DNA of 64,000 nucleotides from Ceratothoa steindachneri (taxonomy: Eukaryota; Arthropoda; Malacostraca; Isopoda; Cymothoidae), in the NCBI GenBank assembly GCA_963969495.1, contig OZ018320.1, positions 76,576,813-76,640,812 of the forward strand, read 5' to 3'. The first letter of the stretch is position 1; each line of letters starts with the position of its first letter. Below are positions 53,222 through 63,196 of this stretch, piece by piece. The notes below the pieces were generated by a model that made no database searches, was not told the origin of the DNA, and saw nothing but the letters and a program-made list of their open reading frames with translations. Position numbers and translations under genes: made by a program.

Positions 53222-53257
53222 CTTTAGCTAGATTTTCCCCAGAAAATCTAGCTAAAG
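53222..53257. repeat. Perfect hairpin (16-bp arms)
   Basis: CTTTAGCTAGATTTTC, 4-bp loop CCCA, GAAAATCTAGCTAAAG. Perfect complementarity. It is not flanked by a T run, so nothing suggests a terminator. Confidence 0.92.
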
Positions 53258-53372
53258 TAATGGAGGACCAAGAAGAAGATTTCCATTAAGATATTGAAGA
53301 GGTTAAAGTAGGGATCTATAGGTTCGGTGTACGTTCTCAAATCTTTTTTTAGTCGCGAGCGACTCTACATCT

Positions 53373-54898
53373 TACTATGTCGGTCGGTCGGTCGGTCGGT
53401 CGGTCGGTCCCCGTTTTGCTTTTTTTATTTTCGCAATATCATAACTATTCGGCTGATTCTAAAGAAATTTGAAAACTTTGTGTCGTTTTACATTCTCCTT
53501 TGAATGATATAATTGCAGAAGTCTTCCCAAGGTTAGCCCGGTAATTAGTTTGTTTTTGCGATAACATCATAACTATTCATCCGATCCTAACGAAATTCGA
53601 AAACCTTATGTTGTTTTCCATTCTCTTTCTAATTATATAATTGCCAAAAGTCTTCTCAGGGTTAGCCCTGGAATTCTTTTGCTTTTGGCAATAACATCAT
53701 AAGTATTTGGCCGATACTCGGCTAGACTAGGCTAGGCTATGATATGCTATAGTTTGCTAGGCAAGGCTAGAATAGGCTATACTATGCTAGGCTATAATAG
53801 CCTATGCTAAGATATAATGTACAAAGGTAAGATATATTATGCTAATTTAGGCAATAAAATGCTACGCTAGGATAGCATATAGTATGTTAGTCTAAACAAT
53901 ACTAAGCTATGCTTGCCTAGGGTATAATAGGATAGTATAGGCTATACTTGTCTAGGATAGTTAATGCAGGGCTAGGCTAGGTAAAGCTATGCTAAGCTAT
54001 ACTAGGCTAGACAGGGCTATACTATGCTATGCTAGTGTAGGCTAAAGTATAATAGGCTAGGGAGGGCTATGCTCTACTATGCTAGGTAATACTCTGTTAG
54101 GCTACGATAGGCTACCTAACTAAGACTATAATAGGCTAAGCTATGTAATGTTACTCTAGTCTAGGCTAGGCTATACTAGTCTAGGATATACTAGGGTAGG
54201 CTATAATATGATACGCTTGGCTCTATTCTGTTAGGTGTAGTTATGCTAGGATAGGCTATAACAAGCTAGCCTATAGTATGCTAAGCTAGACAATCGTATG
54301 CAAGGATATATAGGCTAGGCTATCGTATGCAAGGATATATTGGCTAGGCTATAGTAGCCTATTCTAGCTTGGCTATACTAGGCTGGGCTACTCTAAGGAC
54401 GCTAGGCTAGGCTCCTCTAAGCGACGCTAGGCTAGGCTCTGGCATGCAATGCTAAGCCATACCTGGTTAGGCTAGGCTATAGTATGCTAGGCTACACTAG
54501 GCAAGGCTATACTAGGCTAGGCTAAGCTAGGCTATACTATAATATGCTAGGTTAGACTAAGGTCTACTAAGCTAGGCTAGGCAATACTAGGATACGATAA
54601 GCTAGGCTATACTAAGCTAAGGTATGATAAATTAAGCTATACTATGCGAAGTTATACTAGGCTAGCTAGATTATCCTAAGCTAGCTAGGTTAGGCCCGGC
54701 TCAGCCAAGCTATTTTATTTTAGGCTAGGTTCTAACGAAATTTGAAACCCTTATGTTGTTTTACATTCTCTTTCGAATAATAGAATCACGAATGTCTTCC
54801 CAAGGTTAGTCCGGGAATTATTCAACGTTTTGTTGGTCTTAAGGTCATAAATCAGAATAAGTGAGAGCACACCACTTTTTGGTCCAGCAGACCTTGTT
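53373..54898 (+). repeat. CGGT-headed interspersed repeat, copy C (with embedded array)
   Basis: It starts ACTATGTCGGTCGGTCGGTC with eight or so CGGT units, then two core units (about 53410-53558 and 53559-53705) and a third split by a GGCTA-type array, then the end block GAATAAGTGAGAGCACACCA and GTCCAGCAGACCTTGTTC. Each unit has CGGCTGATTCTAAAGAAATT-like and TTACATTCTC-like blocks. It is the longest of the three copies. Confidence 0.9.
53714..54727. repeat. ~1-kb GGCTA / GCTAG-type array
   Basis: Diverged 5-bp-based repeats (GCTAG, GCTAT, GCTAA with GGCTA registers) fill about 1.0 kb. The borders lie inside a CGGT-family unit, between GGCCGAT and TCTAACGAAATTT. Confidence 0.95.
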
Positions 54899-54970
54899 CT
54901 TTTTAATTTCACCACTAATGCAGTTTCTTTCTCTGACTCCAAATATGTATTTCTTTTTTTGAGAAATAAT

Positions 54971-55404
54971 TCATTTTAAAGTTAGGTAAGGTTGGGTTAG
55001 GTTTCGTGTACTTTCTCCGATCTTTTTTTACATTTCACCACTAATAATATTTCCTCCGCTGATACCAAAATATGCATTGGTTATTTTGGATAAATTATTA
55101 GTTTACAAAAAGATCGAAGAACGTGTAGCATATCCCAAGATCGTAAATCCCTTCTATAATAATGTTTCAAGTTGGATTCCGTGCATTGGCATCGTCTAAT
55201 TCCCCATTGTATGAATTCTAATGGCGTAGAAAATTAGAAAATACACACCTATTTAAGAAGCTTTAGCGCTGAATTTCGAAGTTTAAGCATTAAACTAATA
55301 AATTAACTTAAAATCTTTAATTGTTGCTTTGAAATAAATTTAGAAATATAGTTTGTATCATAGTAAGATATCCTAACCTCACGTAGCCTAACTTTAAAAC
55401 TAAT
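54971..55404. mobile_element. MITE-like inverted repeats (nested)
   Basis: TTTTAAAGTTAGG...GGTTAGG at 54971-55001 recurs inverted at about 55373-55401. Inside, CGTGTACTTTCTCCGATCTT at 55013 recurs inverted at 55097-55124 (AAAAAGATCGAAGAACGTGT), and a third copy of that end (GGTGTACGTTCTCAAATCTT) lies at 53326-53350. No coding capacity. Probably short non-autonomous DNA elements. Confidence 0.55.
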
Positions 55405-56969
55405 ATTTTTTTCCAAAATGGAAAGACAAACCCAAAAGATCCGAAAAGAGATACCAAGGATGATGCAGCGTAAATTAGATGTTATTTAATGCCTAAATGT
55501 TGCAACATTTGAAGATCCGGAAACATTACCGAAAAGGAAATTCAATAGACGCAGCTTCATTGGCAACAGAAAACTCAGATTTAACCAGTTGCTATGTATT
55601 ATGTGGTAATTATGCACTATTTATTTTATTCAGGTAACAAATTACAACATAAAACGTTATAGCTCATTGTTAAAAATACTACACGTGATGAAGAAAATCT
55701 GAGGCTGTTTTTGGAATTGGTAACCAAAATTCTTTTAAAGACAGCATAAATCATCACTTCATCATCATCATCATCATCATAATCACTAGCTTTATAATTT
55801 AAGAAGGGGATTTTTTTGAGTATTTGAATAATAATTTCATCTTAGTTTGGTTATGACTTATGTTTTTTATCAAAGTTATTCCTAATAATTCTTTTATAAT
55901 ATCAAAAGACAAAATGGTGAAGTTCAGAAATAAATATAAGTATCGAAATTTTGTGATTTTTTTAAAACCTAAAAAAGTACAAATGGTGAAGTTCAGAAAA
56001 TTTATTTTTACATATCTTCTATTCTATATCTCTATATTTTAGCAACGTGATATTTTGAAAGGGGAAAAATTTAGTTTAGAGTTTCTTTTTAAAATTATTA
56101 TAATTGGCGAAGTTCAGAAAATTAATAAAAATTTAACCATGGCTGCTTTTTTTTAGACTTTAAATTTTAATCTTAGTAGCGAAGCCATTGCTTGGTTACA
56201 AAATAAAATAATTAGGACCCTCGATTTTTCAGACCTATGTAATTCGAGCCCAATACACACATACTGTGTTGTCAAAGTATTTACAGTGATATTATTATTA
56301 TTAGTTTTGAGTTTTGGCAACCATCAATGATTATATATATATATTTACACCTGTAGTCTAATCCTTCTTTCTCTGCCGGGCTTGGTACCAGCCATGGCAG
56401 GTATGTTGTTAGAGAACTGTCTCAGGGCTAAAGACCTCAAATAAAAGGTATTTGCTTTCTTTGCTTCGGTGAAGGGTTCGATGGTCTAAATTTTACTATT
56501 GCTTAACTACTCGGAACCTAAGATTAAGTATTTTTTAAGTGATTGGAAATTACATTAAAAATAAATATCTATCGAGAGTATCAATCTATGTTTTTAAATG
56601 TTTATTGGATAAGTACGGAGTTGATAATTACGGTAAATGGCTACTTTAGTAAAACGTGGAACCGAAAAGCGTCATCCGAAGAAGTGAGAACCGAACTCTG
56701 GACATCTACAGCTTGCTAGAGCGGAAATTTGAAGGAATGACGTACCCTCGTTGTCCCAGGGCCCCAGTTTAATCTCAAAACTACCTAGGCTTTATTTTTT
56801 TGAGACATCTTTTTTGTTCTAGTTTCTGTAGGCTAGTCGGCGACCGGCATCTATCCAATCATCCCTGGTCAAAGCAGCGAGGAGGGATTGGGGAATTTAC
56901 CACCTACTTCTTGGCTATGGTTATGTGGGGTTTTGTCTTTTACATCCCTAACATTCTCCCCTTTTACAC
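55405..56969. other. Unassigned stretch with short repeats
   Basis: (ATC)n at 55758-55780. A 17-bp block ATGGTGAAGTTCAGAAA appears at 55914 and 55983 and as TTGGCGAAGTTCAGAAA at 56104. A short ATT run at 56287-56297 and TA at 56331-56344. No domain recognised. GCGGAAATTTGAAGGAATGA at 56721 resembles AACGGAAATTTGAAGTGATG at 563. Confidence 0.5.
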
Positions 56970-58369
56970 CTAAATCCTGGTGACGCACCACGCAGAGGGG
57001 AGATGGCTCCTAATGGTCCCAGGGCCAACCTGCACCCTATACGCCCACTCTGGATCGATTCCATGGTTGTGGGTTGGCTCTTGCCACCTGAAGTATAAAA
57101 TAGGTTCGCAAATTCCATTAACGAAGGTATAAATAAAAAAGACGAATTCGGATGGACAAAAAAGCGGTGACAAAAAGATTTATCTTCTGACCAAGCAAAC
57201 TACGATTTACAGTGAACTGGTTTCTCCTTCACCGTTTATTTCGGGAAAAGGGTTATCTCCTACATCATATCTTACCATCTAGCTGACCACCTTCCTCAAG
57301 CAATTCCCTCTCTAGCGCGGAGGTGCCCTTTCCTTTGAAAGCTCAGGGAACTCCCCCACCTAAAAAAAGAGCATGCGACCGTACGTCCGCTCATGACGGG
57401 AGCTATGGTCACGTACGGATGCCATGATAAGGGCATGTGCTGGCATACCCTTCTAGCGCCTGCCAGACATATGTTGTCGCCAAAGTTGTACTTTTTCTGA
57501 CACCTCGTGAGTGTGTTCGTAATTGGCTTCACTTTGGTGCCAGTACGCCGGCACCACGGGTGCTATAAATCAAATAATAATGGTGTGTCAGTCCGCGATA
57601 TTCTTCTCCGAGGAGGTCCCAGATGATATACCCGACGCCTTGGTGGGGATGTATAGATGGAGCTACAAATACTTCTGAATTGTGCATGCAAGGAACTTGA
57701 CAATGGGAAAAATGTGGCATCGCCACAGAAGGCGAAGTCTTCTCTGGTGGGGTATCCTCGACCAGTGGGACCAAGCCCAACCCTGATCCAACTCCTCCGA
57801 GGTTCTCAAAGGAAGAAGTAATTATAAAAAGAAGGGGGGAGTTATCTTCTCTCTGGGGCGGCGAGACTCCGAAGGCAGGCAAGTCCATTATTTCGGCCAA
57901 GTACCAGGCCAAAGCGGGAGGGAAGCAGGGGATGACCATCCCGACCTACCCATTATGTCCAAAGTTAAGAAGAGTAGCACAGCCTAGAGGAAGTTTGGGC
58001 CCCGCATTAAGATGTTGCCGGTGCCGAGCGTCTTCAATCTCGCTGGGTTTAAAAGTTGCTTGATTTTCTACTCGACTGACAAAGCAAGTTTGTCCGACGG
58101 AAACATACAACGTCAAGGCAGAGATCTAGCTTCTATCCTTGCTAAAGAACTAAAGCTTTCTCAATTTTAAACCTTATACTTTGGTTAATAGAGCCATTCC
58201 CTCCCAGAGTATAAAATTCTACGACATTCGAACTCTCAATGGCACACTCGTGCTGGTGGCTGCAACTAGACTTTGTATTTTGTAAAATTGGTACTATACA
58301 ATATGCTAAAACTGCGAGACTAATTCCTTGAGTACAGTACTGAAAAGCTAGCTGGCAGAGAGTGGTCAA
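56970..58369 (-). other. Run of unassigned minus-strand open frames
   Basis: Minus-strand frames at 58369-58142 (75), 57939-57529 (136), 57532-57296 (78, overlapping by four bases, GTG start) and 57173-56970 (67 codons). The 136-codon one is the longest in the window without a TE match; it has ALAWYLAEIMDLPAFGVSPP near its start and ends YLIYSTRGAGVLAPK. No family is recognised. It could be chance, a decayed element gene or a pseudogene. GC content is higher than in the neighbours. Confidence 0.3.
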
Positions 58370-58879
58370 AGTTGAGTGAGAAAGGATGGAAAGGGCTTAA
58401 GACCAACCAAGGTACTCTTCTTTACATTTGATGTAGACAAGCTCCCTCATTCGGCCCGTACTGGATGATAACATTGACGTGTGACGGCATTTGTGGTGAT
58501 CCTGTAAAGCAGTTATTAGTACTACTACTCAAGCTATATGTGTTAAACATGTTGGAGTACAAAGAAAAGTAACAAAATTGGCGTAAATTATTTTAAGGCC
58601 GAACATGATGAAATTGTCTGATGCCCAGCTAAGGTCTTGAATTGTGATGGGGCGCACCCTACTTCCTTTAGAGATTTCAATTCAAATCTTATAACAAAAC
58701 CGATATTAGTAGTATAGGCTGTTACCACTACCTCATATCGCATGACTAAGGAGATAGATCTGTCGCGGGTTGCGCAAGTGCGCTCCTCCTACGCACATCT
58801 CAGTTGATAACGGTACAGGCCGCTTGTGGCCCTATAAGACATTCAAACATGGTAGCCCCGGCGCCCATTCGAAACCTCT

Positions 58880-58945
58880 CAGCTGGTTCTACCCCTATGG
58901 GAGCCACTCTGGTCTTACTGCACCTAAAAGGGTTCGAGCCTTGCA
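58880..58945 (+). repeat. Weak tRNA-like SINE head (candidate)
   Basis: CTCTCAGCTGGTTC resembles an A box and GGGTTCGAGCCTTGC, about 40 bp further, a B box. There is no clear cloverleaf. Low support. Confidence 0.25.
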
Positions 58946-59483
58946 CCAGCCACCCCCTTCACGTAATGGTTTTCCAAAGAACGAAGCGGCTACGCTCCTC
59001 CATAAAGTCCCTTAACTCATACAGGGGACTTGATGTTTCATTTACCAGGAAGCTCAGAAATGAAACATCCTTTGGTAATTCTAAGTATACCTTCCGGAAG
59101 GAGGCTATATATAAGGGAGCTTCGGCCCACTAGCCTTTGTTCAAAGCTAGACTGGTCCCACAAAATTAGCCATAACTCTCTAAAATACGAAAGACTCACG
59201 ACCCCAAATGCACCCCCACCTGCTGAAAGAATAGCTGTGTGCGGATAGAGAAATCTCACATGTCGAATTTAACCTCCAATAGAGTCTCGAAGGGGACATC
59301 GCCAAAGGCTCGATCTGCCTTCACAGCTCTCTGAGCTCTGCTTCCAAGTGGCTTATGGGCATCCTAGTCAAGATTCTTTTCCGGAGAATGCCATGGACTC
59401 CGAGGTAACGGAGGAGCAGAAACCTTGTTTTCTCCCGTTCCCCTTCTATGACTTTCACGAATGCTTTCTCCACATTCGCCAGC

Positions 59484-59550
59484 CGGGATACTGTTCTAGC
59501 AGCATTAAAAGAAAGACGCATCGTCAGTAAAAGCAACCGATTGGACTTGC
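59484..59550 (+). repeat. Dispersed ~60-bp repeat, copy 1
   Basis: GGGATACTGTTCTAGCAGCA ... GCATCGTCAGTAAAAGCAACCGATTGG matches 60946-61000 with few changes. Both can be read as RDTVLAALKERRIVSK / WDTALAVLKAERIVSK, so it may be a piece of an element protein. Confidence 0.6.
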
Positions 59551-59832
59551 TACTTGTCCGGATGACATCATATATGCCATGTTTTGACTCCTAGATAAAA
59601 GAGGTTTAGCCTTTCTTTTAGCCTTGTTCAACATGACCTGGTCAGAGTGTATCTTTCCAGATTCATAGAAAATGACAACCAACTTTACTTTTCTCAGGCC
59701 GTGGAGAAAACTCTCAACCTCTGCTGGCTTAAGTCTGTCGTGGTATAGCCGACTATCCAATACAATATCTATTATTCGTATTAAAGGGGAGAACTCAGGC
59801 TATTAAAGCGAACCATCGAAAAACTGAACGCT

Positions 59833-60870
59833 ATGTTGATGCGAAGATTATAAAGGTGAGGTTGAGACGTGGGGTCAATTCACTTAACTAATCAGGTTGA
59901 GTTCGAGGTTGGCGAGATTTGAATAACGAGGCCGAGAGTGACGTTCAGGTTAATTGAGGATAAACATAAAAAAATATAAATTTTATTTACAAATTAAAAT
60001 TAATCAAAATGATATAAAGGGAAATTAATGATTGGCTAATTATTTAGCGTTACTGGTGTGAAAATCTAAATTCAATTAATTAGTTTAGAACTACCTACTC
60101 AGATCCAAATGGGCTCACTAGGTAAAAGGAGAAAAGGGGCTTACGGGTCGGAGGGCAACGGCGACTTCACAGGAGACTTTAGGGAAAAGTAAGGGCTCGG
60201 CGAGACGATTTTGTCGGCGTCTTAAAAGGAGGGATCTTCGTCAGAAGAAGAAGAGTGGGAAGGAAAGATATGATCGGCACCTTACTTCCGGGGATGTGAA
60301 GGCGTAAGATATAACCTTAGCTGGTGCTCGGGGAGGGAGCTGGAATCCTTGGTGATTCTTGGGAGAGGAATGGCTACCTCAAAGTAACTTCAACGGGGCT
60401 GAGTGCTTCAAGGACTCGAAATCCGGCGCAGCTGCTTCATAAGACGACGGGGGCAGATGCTTCCGTTTAACCGTGGATGACTTACCGGGGAGAGAGTGTT
60501 TAGACTTAGACTGGGTACACACCGACTTAGAACGAGTGATGTCTTGTGCGAGCGAGTCTTGTCTTTACTGCTGTTCCTAGGCGGAAAAAGGCTTAAATAT
60601 GCAGAGTCTCCTCAAGCGAGAGATGGGGAATAACCCCCACTTTGGGGAATTCCTGGGTAGCAGCTCGAAGCACCAACTGTCGGCGACGAACAGTTCTTTT
60701 ACCCACTCTCTCTATCTCCGCGGGGGAAACTGCTGGAATTTCCGACCGCGTGGAGGATGTTTTCCACACTCGCTTGGATAGTACAATAAGGGGGGCGCAT
60801 CTGAGCTTGCTTCGTCATGTGACTCTTGGACACGTGGGGTCTGTCTATCCACGTGACTTCCTGCAACGTG
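59833..60870 (-). mobile_element. Possible gypsy-like LTR
   Basis: It has the layout of the other LTRs: TGTTGATGCG start, an A/T tract (AATATAAATTTTATTTACAA) 130 bp in, a GGGCTTACGGGTCGG motif near 60140, and GC-richer, repeat-like sequence after. The end and target duplication could not be fixed. Confidence 0.3.
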
Positions 60871-60945
60871 ATAAGCGTTGCGACTCAGGGGGAAAAAGTG
60901 GGTATCCTTCTACAAAGGCTAATTTCTAAAACCTCTTGAGTGGGA

Positions 60946-61000
60946 TACTGCTCTAGCAGTATTAAAAGCAGAACGCATCGTCAGTAAAGGTAGCCGATTG
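60946..61000 (+). repeat. Dispersed ~60-bp repeat, copy 2
   Basis: GGGATACTGCTCTAGCAGTA ... GCATCGTCAGTAAAGGTAGCCGATTGG, direct copy of 59486-59546. It lies just upstream of LINE-I copy 3. Confidence 0.6.
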
Positions 61001-61031
61001 GTCTTCACATCCAGGAGCTTAGAAACCTCTA

Positions 61032-61330
61032 ATGACCTATTTTAATAGAGAGTTACGTCCCGGTCTGAATAGTAGGGGTCACTTGTCTTCTACGCAATAT
61101 GGTTTTCTTAAATTCTACTCCACTTCGAATCCTTTGGACAGGGTGAAGCATAGTATCTGTGAGGCTGAGGCTTTATTTGCAGAAAGCATTTCGTCACCAT
61201 ATTGTTTATATGAAGAATGCCTATGATACCGCATGGCGATAGAGTTATGGATACTCATCATTCTATGGGGACCGTAAACGCCTTCTAATATTTCTTTTTG
61301 AATTCTTCAGAGTTTGTCGATTCTTCCGAC
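61032..61330 (+). pseudogene. LINE-I copy 3 RT fragment
   Basis: MTYFNRELRPGLNSRGHLSS, TQYGFLKFYSTSNPLDRVKH and SICEAEALFAES correspond to the finger-palm region before the first catalytic Asp. The next codons (EECL, stop, YRMAIEL) are what remains of the FDLEKAYDTAWRYGI block, with the Asp lost. Confidence 0.72.
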
Positions 61331-61518
61331 AATGAGGGAAGACCCCTGTAGGGTCAGAAGGTGTTCTCTTTGGGGGCAGTTCAGATGTCTACATTAGAAC
61401 GCTGGCACTAACAGGTTTTGAACCACTCTTTTTGTTATGCCGACAATCGAGTTGGATATAATATGGCGCTAGTTACAGAAGATTAAATGCCGGTTTGGAC
61501 ACCATTTTGTAGTCCATA

Positions 61519-62110
61519 GTGACTTATAGAGCGCTAATTTTCTTTAATACATTGGAATTTCCGCACCCCTTCTTTCATTGTACCCGTGACACCACGGCAA
61601 CTGCACATCGGAGAGGTGTCAAGAATGTCTTCTGTTGGGTTCCTGGACATGGAGGAGTTACTGGAAACGAGCATGCGAAAGAATGGATTAGGCTGTTTGT
61701 ACATACTGAGACAAAGGACCGGCGTTTCGCTCTTTCCTCCTCTGAATACTACCGGGGATCATGACAGACTTTCGGGTTGCATGGCAAAGAAGATGTGAGA
61801 AGTCTCCGGCATTTTAAAGTTGCGTCTCATTGCGCCCGACTAGTCCCGTGGACCTATATCCCAATGCTTCGACGATACAAAATCATTTTCTGTTGCTTGC
61901 GGATCGAGTACAGCCGCACAACGCTGCGCCTTTTGATGAAGCCCGCCCCTGAACCCTTCTTCGAAGATTTGTTGGTGCCTCAGACGGTAGGTACACCACT
62001 TCTTAGTCGTGTCCTAGTCTGGGGGAGCTTTGGCCCTTTCTTGTCTCGGGACCTTGGCGCCCAATGTCTCTACCGTCTATTCCTGAAGCTTGGGACGGAT
62101 TCGTGTGTCA
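61519..62110 (+). pseudogene. LINE-I copy 3 RNase H end and C-terminal region
   Basis: FPHPFFHCTRDTTATAHRRG followed by VKNVFCWVPGHGGVTGNEHA match the RNase H end of copy 2 (SPHPLVCDIRDATVL, VEIIFCWVPGNVGIAGNE). Then LVPWTYIPMLRRYKIIFCCL and RIEYSRTTLRLL match LFPWTYPPMPRR...LRIGKTRVTRR. The zinc region survives only as SFGPFLSRDLGAQCLYRLFL and LGTDSCV. Confidence 0.82.
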
Positions 62111-62225
62111 GATTATCAAGGCATATAGTTTTTGGAGAAAGCGAACCTCCTTCAGCCTCTTTAATTTTTTTAAACTGTAGATTCCGCGCGTGGGCCCATG
62201 CGGAGTGGGACACCCAATGGTAATA

Positions 62226-63139
62226 AAGCCTACCTCTTTTTTCCATGCTGTTTTTTTTTAATTTTGTACTTTTTATTTGATTTTTTGTGTTAAATTTACC
62301 TGATGATAGCATGTTTTTTTTTCTTTTCTTTCTTCGACCGTGTCATCTTCTGTGGCCGCCAGAAATTCATCCTAAAACTACAAAAAAGTATCTTCAACGT
62401 CTAACATCCGGCGTGAAGTCGACCAGAATCCGGACTCCATCTTGCGAGGTGGTATCTACTCTTATTATTGGGGAGTTGCATTGTAGCAGCTGTCATCTTG
62501 GCCAGCTCCTACAAAAGTTCCTAAAATGCCTTTAGCATTTTCCCCATTTAAGAGCCTACTCATCTCGCACTAAATTCGATTACGACACTTCAGGTACGAC
62601 ATTCCAATTGGGTTTATCCCAATACGATTTGTATGGTTGTTCCCAACCAATCACAACCCATGTCTGACGCATTTTAAATTAACCAATCAGTGTCGAGATC
62701 CGTTAGTTTGTGCATCGCTGGCATTTCCAAAGCCACTTGTGTTTTCTCTTCCCGCCAGACAAGGTCCTTTACCAATAATGTCCCTATAATCAAAGTTCTT
62801 CGAGTGTGCAAGTGTCCATAATGTAATTTCCTTTTTTTTCTTTGTATTTTCAGTCTCTTATTAGGTTATAACCTGTATGTGCATATCTTCTGAGACTATA
62901 ACCTGTTGTTTTACCACTTGTGTTCATTCCACTCATATTACTACCCTGCGTATTCTTTCTTACCCGTGTGTATATACCCAGGATATGATCACATTCAATA
63001 TAAATTAATAAAAATAACTCATCTTAATATATTTCAATTGTATTCAATATCAATTGATATTCTCAACTGTGTAATTCATTCTTCTCCTTTTGTTATTAAT
63101 TATATCTATTAATCTCTTTCTGCACAAGTAATAGCAACC

Positions 63140-63140
<1 letters not shown>
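62226..63140. other. Unassigned spacer
   Basis: No recognised domain or repeat. T-runs at 62250-62262 and 62312-62325. Open frames of 68-82 codons without family features. Confidence 0.4.

Positions 63141-63193
<53 letters not shown>
63141..63193. repeat. (AT)n microsatellite
   Basis: AT dinucleotide run of about 53 bp. Confidence 0.97.

Positions 63194-63196
<3 letters not shown>

Larger units (their letters stand above)
61020..62225 (+). mobile_element. LINE-I copy 3 (internally deleted)
   Basis: Plus-strand fragments of the LINE-I family: RT start, a decayed stretch, RNase H end and C-terminal region. The series matches copy 2 in order and wording. Frame changes are frequent. The 3' UTR mark CAGTCGCCAG is not seen; the end near 62225 is approximate. 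Confidence 0.78.

Noticed and set aside
53222..53257. Rho-independent terminator
   Set aside because: The genome is eukaryotic and no T run follows the hairpin.
53714..54727. Telomere-like array
   Set aside because: The GGCTA/GCTAG units are not TTAGG, TTAGGC or TTAGGG, and the array is embedded in a dispersed repeat.
54986..55001. TTAGG-like telomeric repeat (GGTTGGGTTAGG)
   Set aside because: A single degenerate stretch inside an inverted-repeat end; no array.
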